This document shows, piece by piece, positions 17,390-25,175 of a stretch of DNA of 64,000 nucleotides. The notes under the pieces are model-generated. The model ran no database searches, was not told the origin of the DNA, and saw nothing but the letters and a program-made list of their open reading frames with translations. Position 1 is the stretch's first letter. Every line of letters begins with the position of its first letter. This DNA is from Acidobacteriota bacterium (GTDB lineage Bacteria; Acidobacteriota; Vicinamibacteria; Marinacidobacterales; Marinacidobacteraceae): the NCBI GenBank assembly GCA_022828085.1, contig JAJEIY010000007.1:47179-111178 (forward strand). The letters are read 5' to 3'. The position numbers and the translations under genes are program-made.

Positions 17390-20119
17390 CTAACGTCCGA
17401 TCGGCGTCAGCCGGATCGTCGCGCTACGACGTCCGCCGCCCGGGGCGAAACGGACCCGGAACCTGCCGCCGCCCGCTTCGGCGTGACCGGCGAATCCCGG
17501 TCCCGAGTCGACTTCGACCGGCGCCGGCTCCACGCTGGCGTCCCCGTTCACCACCGCCGCCTCGACCGGGACGCCGAGGAGATCCACCGGGTACTCGTGG
17601 CCGCTGGAACCCTCCGTCACGAGCGTCCAGCCCTCCGCATCGGCTTGCAGGTCGATGATCCGGAGGCCCGTACTGCGCTGGCCCGGTTCAAGATCGATCC
17701 GCGGCGGCGCCACCGCGAGTCCACCCCTCCAGGCCACGGTGATCTCCACGGGTCGGCCTTCGGTCACCCGGATGGTCCTGGCCGGAGGCATCGTGTCCGG
17801 CCCCGGGTCGGCCGCTTCCGCCTCCCCGGGCCGGCCCCCGGTCAGCGTCACCCGCAAGTCCGCGGCGCCCGCCGGAACGTCGGGGACGAACTCGATGTCC
17901 ACCGGCGGACCCTCGCTCGTGATCCGAATGCGGCGCTCCCCGCCCGCCGGGGTGGGACCGCCGCGGATCTCCACGTCGGCCGTGGTCTCGCCCACCCGCA
18001 GGCCGCGCACCGCGGCCTCCCGCCAGTCGGCCGGCAACTGCGGCGCGAGGCGCGCCCTCCCGTTCGGAGCGTCGGGGTCCCAGCCGAAGACGCCGCGCAG
18101 CAGCGGGGTCACCAGCATCGAGCTGGCGAAGAACTGGTGCGGCACGGTCTGGTCGAGCGGCTGGTAGAACGTGCCCGAGAAGAGCTCGCCATGGCGTCCC
18201 AGGCTCCAGTCGTAGGTCATCTGCTTGACCGCGTCCATGAGGTGGAACCCCGCCCACGGGCGGCGGTAGCGGTACTGGGCCCAGGACAGATAGCCGGTCA
18301 CGAAGGGCCAGACGGTCCCCATGTTGTACGCGAGGGGGTCGTACAGCTCGCTCTCGGTTGAGAGCATGTGCGCTCCCCAGTCCGACGACAGGCGGTCGCC
18401 CGCCATCCAGGTCAGCGTCCCGCGGGCGCGCTCCCCGTCCAGCAGGCCGAACGCGGCGGCCGTGGCGGGCCACACCGTCAGGTTGTCGTTGGTGCTGCCG
18501 TCCCTGAGGATGCCGAAGGCGTGGTGGCTGTCGGCAGCCCGCCAGTAGGCGTTGTTCAGCGTCTCGCGGGCAACCGGGGCGATCCGCGCGGCTTGCTCGG
18601 CCACCGGCGGATCGCCTTGCCGCTCCGCCAGCGCCAGCGTGCCCTCCAGCGCCGCGACCCAGACTCCGGCCAGGTAGACGTCCTGGTGAATGGCGGCGCC
18701 CAGTCCCCCCACCTCGACCGCACCGAGGCCCCCAACCGTGTTCTCGATGATGCCGTCGCCGTCGGTCTCGGCGCTCAGGCACCACTCCCAGGCGCGCCGG
18801 TACGCCGGCCAGAGTTCCTCGAGCAGCCCGTCGTCACCGCTCGCGCGCCAGTACTGGTGCAGCGCCAGCATCCAGTAGGGTGTCGTGTCGGCGTGGTAGT
18901 AGGCGTAGGGATAGGTCTCGAACCAGTCGATGTGCGCCGCGCCCTGCGAGATCTCATGGGTGATCTTGCCGTCGTCGCGCTGGTAGCGGGCCAGGAAGCG
19001 GAGCTCCTCGGCGACCAGCTCCCACTGGCCGAGGGCGTCCATCGCGAACGTGTTCATCATCGCGTCGCCGCCGAAGAACCAGCCGAATCCGGGGCGGGCG
19101 CCGCTGCCGGAGAGCCCCCAGCCCGCGACCAGGCCGCACCCCAGATCGGGGTTGCAGACGCGCTGCTCCTCGAGGTTGATCTTCGCCCATTCGAGAGCCA
19201 GGTCGAGGGAGGGATCGGGGGTCTCGACGGACGCGGTGGCGCCCAGCGCCGCGTCCGCCCAGGCGCGGGTGTCCCGGTAGAGCCGCTCGGCGTCCGCGAT
19301 CAGGCGGGCGTAACGGGCGAAGACGGTCTCGCGGGGGACGGTTCCCGCGGCGATGGCGATGGGAATGAACTCGCGCCGGGCCCGCTCCGGATCGACCGGG
19401 ATGACCATCGTGCGGAGCGCCTCCCCGAGCTGATGCGCCGGGTGCTCCACCGAGTTCGTCGCCCAGGGCGAACCCACGACGGCGTTGTGCCGCTCTCGGC
19501 TCTCCGAGAGAACGAAGACGCGCCGTCCCCCGTCCCAGAAGGCGTACTGCCCGCCCAGCGACGCGGGCCACATGAAGTCGAGGACGGGATGGAACTCGGC
19601 GACGATCTCGAGCGGGTCCGGGCTGTCGACGGCGAGGAGCACGAGGATGCCGGAGGCGTCCGTGTCCCGGGGCGCGAGGATGTGCTGGCGTACCTGGAAG
19701 GCCGCGTGGCTGTAGGTGATGGTGGTGAGCTCGGGCCGCACGTGGACGGTGCGCGCGACCTGCTCGCCCGGGATGGGGGCGCCGTGGCGGGGCGTCTGAA
19801 AGAGGAGGCGGAAGCCGCGTCCGACCTTGAGCGGATGGACCCAGAGTTCCGCTTCGCCGGTCTCCACCCCCAGCCAGGCCGCGCGGGGGCCGGTGACGCC
19901 GAGGTACTCGCCCGGCCGCACCGAGCCCGTGAGCTCCACGGGCGATGTCGTGATGGGAAAGCGGGGAACCGAGAGCGTGGTCAGGTCGGCGGCCGGGGGG
20001 TCGGGGACGCGCTGGGCGTAGGCTGGCGCGGCGAAGAGGCCCGCGAGCCCGGTGAGGAAGAAGGCGGCTCCGGCCCGGCGCGCTTGCCGCTCGATCCGCC
20101 GGATGCTCATCGCCCTCAC
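17390..20119 (-). CDS. Exported amylo-alpha-1,6-glucosidase-like glycosidase
   Basis: A 909-residue protein with a Sec signal (hydrophobic residues 17-35, APAYA-Q cleavage), so it acts in the periplasm or outside. Residues about 60-290 form a beta-sandwich domain and about 290-690 a six-hairpin barrel with GWFFGGDAMMNTFAMDA and DDGKITHEISQ, typical of glycogen-debranching-like enzymes. YNMGTVWPFVTGYLSWAQYRY closes the barrel. About 690-909 are additional beta domains, possibly carbohydrate binding. The GTG at 20119 and an ATG at 20110 are both possible starts. It probably trims an oligosaccharide before uptake by the transporter encoded just upstream. Confidence 0.82.
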   Translation of the reverse strand: MRAMSIRRIERQARRAGAAFFLTGLAGLFAAPAYAQRVPDPPAADLTTLSVPRFPITTSPVELTGSVRPGEYLGVTGPRAAWLGVETGEAELWVHPLKVGRGFRLLFQTPRHGAPIPGEQVARTVHVRPELTTITYSHAAFQVRQHILAPRDTDASGILVLLAVDSPDPLEIVAEFHPVLDFMWPASLGGQYAFWDGGRRVFVLSESRERHNAVVGSPWATNSVEHPAHQLGEALRTMVIPVDPERARREFIPIAIAAGTVPRETVFARYARLIADAERLYRDTRAWADAALGATASVETPDPSLDLALEWAKINLEEQRVCNPDLGCGLVAGWGLSGSGARPGFGWFFGGDAMMNTFAMDALGQWELVAEELRFLARYQRDDGKITHEISQGAAHIDWFETYPYAYYHADTTPYWMLALHQYWRASGDDGLLEELWPAYRRAWEWCLSAETDGDGIIENTVGGLGAVEVGGLGAAIHQDVYLAGVWVAALEGTLALAERQGDPPVAEQAARIAPVARETLNNAYWRAADSHHAFGILRDGSTNDNLTVWPATAAAFGLLDGERARGTLTWMAGDRLSSDWGAHMLSTESELYDPLAYNMGTVWPFVTGYLSWAQYRYRRPWAGFHLMDAVKQMTYDWSLGRHGELFSGTFYQPLDQTVPHQFFASSMLVTPLLRGVFGWDPDAPNGRARLAPQLPADWREAAVRGLRVGETTADVEIRGGPTPAGGERRIRITSEGPPVDIEFVPDVPAGAADLRVTLTGGRPGEAEAADPGPDTMPPARTIRVTEGRPVEITVAWRGGLAVAPPRIDLEPGQRSTGLRIIDLQADAEGWTLVTEGSSGHEYPVDLLGVPVEAAVVNGDASVEPAPVEVDSGPGFAGHAEAGGGRFRVRFAPGGGRRSATIRLTPIGR

Positions 20120-20125
20120 GCCACT

Positions 20126-20134
20126 TTATCCACA
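20126..20134 (+). promoter_or_regulatory. Perfect consensus DnaA box (TTATCCACA)
   Basis: The 9-mer matches the DnaA-box consensus exactly and lies in the 20-base gap between the permease gene and the exported glycosidase gene, about 36 kb from the probable oriC. It may be chance or a site for DnaA titration or regulation. Confidence 0.45.
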
Positions 20135-20139
20135 GGCGG

Positions 20140-20973
20140 CTAGCGGATCCCCTGCAACTGGATTCCCCGCACGAAGTACCGCTGGGTGAAGAGGAAGAGG
20201 AGCGCGATCGGGAGCGCCGCGACCACCCCCGCCACCATCTGGTAGGGCCAGTTGATCTCGTAGGTGGAATGGAAGGCGGCGATCCCCACCTCCACCACCC
20301 GCATCTCCATCGAGCGGGTCACGAGCAGCGGCCACATGAAGTTCTTCCAGGCGTCGATGAAGGCGAAGAGCGCCAGGGTGGCCACCGCGGGCTTCGCGAG
20401 CGGCAACGCCACGCTCCGGAAGATCCGCCAGTGGCCGGCGCCGTCCACCCGGGCGGCATCCTCCAGTTCGCGCGGCAGCGTGCGGAAGTACTGGCGCATC
20501 AGGAAGATGCCCCACACGGAGACGAGCTCGGTCGAGACCAGGCCCCGGTAGCTGTCGATCCAGCCGAGGCCGTCGACCATGAGGAAGCGGGGGATGAGCA
20601 CGATCACCGCGGGCACCATCATGGTCGCCAGGAAGACCATGAACAGCGTGTCGCGCCCCGGGAAGTCGCAGCGGGCGAAGGCGTAGCCGGCGGTGGTGGC
20701 GGTGAACACCTGACCGGCGACCACGACCGTGGCGAAGATGAGCGAGTTCAGGAAATAGCGTCCGAACGGCTGGGCGGTCAGCGCCTCGGGATAGTTCGAC
20801 CAGAGCGGCGACTCCGGGAACAGCCGGCCGGCCGCGAACACCTCCAACTGGCCCATGAGGCTGGTGGCCGCCATCCACAGGAACGGCGCCGCCATGACCA
20901 GGCAGGCGATGGCGAGCAGGAGCGTGCGGGCGAGCCCGGTGGCGCGGCGGGCGGCCGTCCTCGCGTCAGGCAT
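20140..20973 (-). CDS. Sugar ABC transporter permease (MalG type)
   Basis: A 277-residue inner-membrane permease of the carbohydrate uptake family, with six hydrophobic segments (first at about 15-35). The cytoplasmic EAA loop reads ELEDAARVDGAGHWRIFRSVALPLAKP and docks on the ATPase encoded upstream. Its ATG at 20973 overlaps the end of the preceding permease gene by eight bases, so I chose that start; 19 further upstream codons are unlike the family. With the extended permease it forms the heterodimeric channel. Confidence 0.92.
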   Translation of the reverse strand: MPDARTAARRATGLARTLLLAIACLVMAAPFLWMAATSLMGQLEVFAAGRLFPESPLWSNYPEALTAQPFGRYFLNSLIFATVVVAGQVFTATTAGYAFARCDFPGRDTLFMVFLATMMVPAVIVLIPRFLMVDGLGWIDSYRGLVSTELVSVWGIFLMRQYFRTLPRELEDAARVDGAGHWRIFRSVALPLAKPAVATLALFAFIDAWKNFMWPLLVTRSMEMRVVEVGIAAFHSTYEINWPYQMVAGVVAALPIALLFLFTQRYFVRGIQLQGIR

Positions 20974-22765
20974 GCGCGCCCCTTCGTTCGAGCAGGCGGA
21001 AGTGGAGCCAGGTCGCGGCGAAGACGACACCGAACAGGATCCAGCTCATCGCGGCGGCGTTGCCGAAACGGAGGAACTCCCAGGCCTCCCGGTAGATGTG
21101 GTAGACCGCGACGTCGGTCGCGCCGAGCGGCCCGCCCTCGGTCATGACGTAGACGAGGCCGAAGACCTGGAACGAACCGATGACCGAGGTGACCAGCACG
21201 AAAAAGAGCGTGTGGCGAAGCCCGGGCAGCGTGATGTGCCGGAAGCGTTGCCACGGGCCCGCGCCGTCCACCCTCGCGGCGTCGTACCAGACGCGGGGAA
21301 TGGCTGCCAGTCCGGCCTGAAAGACCACCATCTGGTACCCCACCACCATCCAGACGCCGATCACCATCAGGCTGACGAGTGCGGCGTCCGGCGAGCTGAG
21401 CCACGCGACCGGCCCGAGCCCGATGGCGCCGAGCGCCCGGTTCGCGAGACCGTAGCCGTCGTTGAGCAGCCACTTCCAGACGACCGCGATCGCCACCACG
21501 CTCGTGATGCTGGGCAGGAACAGCGCGAGACGCGCCCAGCGGACGGCCCGCCGCGACTCCCTGGTGAGGAGCGCCAGCGAGAGCGCGACGGCCATCGCGA
21601 GCGGGACGTGCAGCGTGAAGACGCCGGTGTTGCGAACCGCCGACCACCAGGCGCCGTCGCTCAGGAGGGCCCGGTAGTTCGCGAGTCCGGCAAACGGGTG
21701 AGCTGGGTCGACGAGGCGCCAATCGTGCAGGGAGATCCACAGCGAGAAGAGCAGGGGTCCGAAGGTGAAGAGCAGCAGCAGGGCTGCCGCGGGGGTGAGG
21801 AACCCCCAGGCCGCGAGCGTCCCCGAGAGGGCGCGGGGACGCGCGGCGAGGGGAAGGAGGAAGAGGACGAGGGAAACGACGAGGGCGGACCCGAGCGCGG
21901 CGGCGGTCAGGGCGACGGTCGGGGACGCGGTTTCCTCGTAGCCGAGGAAGACGAGGTGCAGGGTGTCATCCGGGGTCTCCGCCCGGGCACCGGGCCCCCG
22001 GCGCAGAGCGACGGCGCCGCCGTGGTAGGTGGCGCCGCCGGCCGCCACGGTGTAGCGCGCGGCGGACCGGAGGCGCGGGTCGGCGGCGATCGCTTCGCCG
22101 ACCTCCCGGGGCATCGTCCAGATCCGGTCCGGTTCGCCAAGCGCCGCGCTGCTGGCCCAGGGAAGGCCGGCGGCCCGGGCGGCCGTTTCGAAATCCGCAC
22201 CGGCCGCCCCGGCGGCCTCCGCCGCGCGGAGGGCTCCGGCGAGGCGGGAGCTGCTCATCGCTCCCAGTTCCCCGTGCGCCCACTGCTGCGCGGCGACCGC
22301 CACGAGCGCGAACGTGGCGGCGCAGAGGAACGCGGGCGCGGCGGGAAAACGCGGTGGCGGCGGCGACCGGCGCCGCCCGGCAGCCCACGCCGCCATGCAC
22401 AGCGCCCCGAACAGGGCAAGGACGGACGCGGCCCACGGCCAGCGGCCTCCCTCGTCGCGCGGCTCGACCGCAATCCACGCGGCGGGCTCCAGCGCACCGG
22501 CCCGGTAGGCATGGGCCCCGGGCCCGGAACCTCCCGCTTCCGGCGCCACGATCCGGGCGCGGCCGTCGAGCAGTGACAACACGTCCGCCTCGGCAACTCC
22601 CGGCAACTCATAGAGGGATGCGGCCGCGCGGGCCTCCGCGCGCGTCGCGCGCTCCCGGGCCCGGGATGGCGCGTCCGCAGCCACCGCCAGGATCACGACG
22701 CCGGCCGCCGCGGCCGCGCCGGCGGCCACGAGCGGGATCACCCGGGCCGCGCCCTCGCCTCTCAC
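20966..22765 (-). CDS. Sugar ABC transporter permease (MalF type) with about 310-residue N-terminal extension
   Basis: A 599-residue protein, about twice the usual size. Residues about 314-599 are a standard MalF-like permease with the EAA loop VWYDAARVDGAGPWQRFRHITLPGL. The extra N-terminal part has membrane segments at about 9-29, 109-130, 139-160 and 286-308, and two presumably extracytoplasmic loops (30-108 and 160-285) that are Ala/Arg-rich and may form a sensor-like domain. The two loops lack a motif that I recognise. The ATG overlaps the stop of the binding-protein gene (ATGA), and no stop or frame change separates the two parts, so the fusion is real in this assembly. Confidence 0.88.
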   Translation of the reverse strand: MRGEGAARVIPLVAAGAAAAAGVVILAVAADAPSRARERATRAEARAAASLYELPGVAEADVLSLLDGRARIVAPEAGGSGPGAHAYRAGALEPAAWIAVEPRDEGGRWPWAASVLALFGALCMAAWAAGRRRSPPPPRFPAAPAFLCAATFALVAVAAQQWAHGELGAMSSSRLAGALRAAEAAGAAGADFETAARAAGLPWASSAALGEPDRIWTMPREVGEAIAADPRLRSAARYTVAAGGATYHGGAVALRRGPGARAETPDDTLHLVFLGYEETASPTVALTAAALGSALVVSLVLFLLPLAARPRALSGTLAAWGFLTPAAALLLLFTFGPLLFSLWISLHDWRLVDPAHPFAGLANYRALLSDGAWWSAVRNTGVFTLHVPLAMAVALSLALLTRESRRAVRWARLALFLPSITSVVAIAVVWKWLLNDGYGLANRALGAIGLGPVAWLSSPDAALVSLMVIGVWMVVGYQMVVFQAGLAAIPRVWYDAARVDGAGPWQRFRHITLPGLRHTLFFVLVTSVIGSFQVFGLVYVMTEGGPLGATDVAVYHIYREAWEFLRFGNAAAMSWILFGVVFAATWLHFRLLERRGAHA

Positions 22766-24066
22766 CGCGCCAGGACCTCGTCCACCCGGCGCGCCACCTC
22801 CGCCGCGCTCAGTTCGAGCGGTTCCCCTCGCAGGAGCCGCCGATCCATGATCTCCACCGCCAGCCGCTCGACCCGGGAGAAGTCGCGCACGGTCGCGCCC
22901 CAGGTCACGCGGGCCCGCTCCGCCAACGCGATGAACGCGTCCTCCACCCCCGTGGGGTCGGCGGCGGCGATCTCCGCGGCGACGTCAACCCGCGTCGGGA
23001 TCGCGAGGCCGGAGCGCGCCCGGATCCGCTGCGCCTCGGGCGAGGCGAGGAAGCCGGCCAGGTCGATTGCCTGCCGGGGATTTGCCGCGTTCGGAGGTAC
23101 CGCCCACCCGGACGCGTAAAGAACACTCGTCGCGCCCGCCTGCGACGGATGATGCGGAATCGGCAGGATCGCCAGGTCCAGCGCGCCGGCCCGCACCAGG
23201 TCGCGGAAGAGCGGAAGCATCCAATGCCCGGACAGCAGGAACGCCTGGCCCCCCGACGCGAACCGGGCCTCCCGCGCGGGATCCCCCTGCTGAACGAACT
23301 GGGCGCCCGGCGTCAGGCCCTCCTCGGCCAGTTGGGTGAGGAACGCATAGGCGGTGAGCGCCGCCGGTCCATCCAGGTAGCCGGTGGCGCGATCGCCGCC
23401 GGGAGCGAGGATGTCGCCGCCGGCCGACCAGACGAACGGCACCCACTGGAAGAGGTTGCGCGGGAAATCGAACCCGTAGACGTCCGGTCTGCCGTCACCG
23501 TCCCGGTCGGTGGTCACGGAACGGGCCGCGCGGCGAAAGTCCTCCCAGGTCCAACCGCTTGTCGAGGCGCCCGCCTCCGCACCCGCGATCCGGTCGATGC
23601 CCGCACCCGCGAGTACCGCACGGTTCGCGTAGATGACCATCGGAGTGAAGTCCTTGGGCAGCGCGAACAGGGCCCGCCCGCGCCGAAACGCCTCGAGGAC
23701 CTGCGGGAAGACCTGATCGGCCTGGAAGCCCAGCGCCGTCTGGTACGGCGCCAGGTCCACCGCGAGCCCGCGGTCCACGAAGGTGGGGATGTCGGGCGAG
23801 TCGAGGAGGTACACGTCGGGGGGGTGGCCAGCCGCGATGGAGGTGAGGAGACGCTCCTCGTATCCGTTCGGAGCGGACTCGAGGAGGACCCGCGTCCCCG
23901 GGCGCAGCGCCTCGTAGCGGTCGGCGACCTGCTGCTCGATCTCGAGTTCATAGCCGCCGGCCCAGAGCGCGACCCGGAGGGTGGTGACGCCCGGCGAGAC
24001 GCCGGAACCGGCGCGAATGCAGCCGACGGCGGCGAGCGAGATGACGGCCGGGAGGAGGACTCTCAT
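22762..24066 (-). CDS. Sugar ABC transporter substrate-binding lipoprotein
   Basis: A 434-residue extracytoplasmic solute-binding protein of family 1. The lipobox LAAVGC puts the lipidated Cys at 16. Family landmarks are a first strand TLRVALWAGG, PDVYLLDSPDIPTFVDRGLAVDL, FALPKDFTPMVIYANRAVL (hinge) and GWTWEDFRRAARSVT. A DRDGDGRPD turn resembles a calcium or dockerin-type loop seen in some sugar-binding proteins. The ATG at 24066 overlaps the end of the ATPase gene (ATGA), which favours this start over one 26 codons upstream. It delivers the saccharide to the two permeases. Confidence 0.92.
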   Translation of the reverse strand: MRVLLPAVISLAAVGCIRAGSGVSPGVTTLRVALWAGGYELEIEQQVADRYEALRPGTRVLLESAPNGYEERLLTSIAAGHPPDVYLLDSPDIPTFVDRGLAVDLAPYQTALGFQADQVFPQVLEAFRRGRALFALPKDFTPMVIYANRAVLAGAGIDRIAGAEAGASTSGWTWEDFRRAARSVTTDRDGDGRPDVYGFDFPRNLFQWVPFVWSAGGDILAPGGDRATGYLDGPAALTAYAFLTQLAEEGLTPGAQFVQQGDPAREARFASGGQAFLLSGHWMLPLFRDLVRAGALDLAILPIPHHPSQAGATSVLYASGWAVPPNAANPRQAIDLAGFLASPEAQRIRARSGLAIPTRVDVAAEIAAADPTGVEDAFIALAERARVTWGATVRDFSRVERLAVEIMDRRLLRGEPLELSAAEVARRVDEVLAR

Positions 24067-25175
24067 GGACGCGATCCCCGAACCGGCCGGGGCGCCGCCC
24101 CGATCCGGCCACCGTCGGCGCCGAAAAGATGCGTCCGCTCCCACGCGACCGAGACGGACACGCGGTCCCCGGCCGTGACGTACAGCGCGGAGGGCGCCCG
24201 CGCCACCCAGGCTGCCTCGCCCGGCCCGTCGAGGTGAACCCGCTGCTCGCTGCCGAGCGACTCGACGCGCAGCGCGGTTGCGGTGAACTCGGGGTTCGGG
24301 TCGGGGCCGGGTGGGGCGACGACGGCGAGCGCGAGGTCTTCGGGACGAACCCCCAGCGTGGCTTCACGGTGGGGGAAGGGCCCCGGGAAGACGAACGGGC
24401 CGCCCGCGAGGCGCTCTTCCCGGTCGCGGACCAGGGGAAGCCGGTTCATGGGCGGCGATCCCACGAAGCCCGCCACGAAGAGGTTGGCGGGCCTTCGGTA
24501 AACCTCGTGCGGAGTCCCCACCTGCTGCACCCGGCCGCGGTCCATCACCGCGACCCGTTGGCCGAGCGAGAGCGCCTCGACCTGGTCGTGGGTCACGAAG
24601 ATCATGGTCGTGCCGAGGCGACGGTGGAGCGCGGCGATCTCGTCGCGGGTCTGCAGCCGCAGCGCGGCATCCAGATTCGACAGCGGCTCGTCGAAGAGAA
24701 AGACGCCGGGATCGCGCACCATCGCCCGTCCCAGCGCCACCCGCTGCTGCTGTCCTCCCGAGAGTTGCCCGGGACGCCGGGAAAGGAGCCCCCGGAGCCC
24801 CAGCACGCCGGCAACCTCGCTCACGCGCGCCTCGGTCGCGGCCGTACCCGCGCCCCGCACCCGAAGGCCGAAGCCCAGGTTCTCGGCGACGGTCATGTGC
24901 GGGTACAGGGCGTAGCTCTGAAAGACCATCGCCACGTCGCGGCCGCCCGGCGCGACCTCGTCCACGCACCGGTCCCCGATCCACACCTCCCCGGCGTCCC
25001 GCTCCTCGAGACCGGCGATGAGGCGCAGAAGCGTGCTCTTGCCGCACCCCGAGGGACCCACCAGCACCATCAGTTCGCCGGGGCGGATCTCGAGATCGAC
25101 GTCCGCCACGGCCGTCACGTCCCCGAAACGCTTCCGGACGCCCTTCAGCGCCACCGCCCGCGGCTCGCGCGTCAT
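24063..25175 (-). CDS. Sugar ABC transporter ATP-binding protein (MalK/UgpC type)
   Basis: A 370-residue ATPase. Walker A is GPSGCGKST (40-48), the Q loop is in VFQSYALYPHMTV, the ABC signature is LSGGQQQR, Walker B is VFLFDEPLSNLD, and the switch histidine is in VTHDQVEA. The C-terminal 130 residues form a TOBE regulatory domain with LGVRPEDL. Having the ATPase in the operon is notable because many CUT1 systems share an ATPase encoded elsewhere. The ATG at 25175 overlaps the stop of the upstream glycosidase gene. Confidence 0.95.
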   Translation of the reverse strand: MTREPRAVALKGVRKRFGDVTAVADVDLEIRPGELMVLVGPSGCGKSTLLRLIAGLEERDAGEVWIGDRCVDEVAPGGRDVAMVFQSYALYPHMTVAENLGFGLRVRGAGTAATEARVSEVAGVLGLRGLLSRRPGQLSGGQQQRVALGRAMVRDPGVFLFDEPLSNLDAALRLQTRDEIAALHRRLGTTMIFVTHDQVEALSLGQRVAVMDRGRVQQVGTPHEVYRRPANLFVAGFVGSPPMNRLPLVRDREERLAGGPFVFPGPFPHREATLGVRPEDLALAVVAPPGPDPNPEFTATALRVESLGSEQRVHLDGPGEAAWVARAPSALYVTAGDRVSVSVAWERTHLFGADGGRIGAAPRPVRGSRP

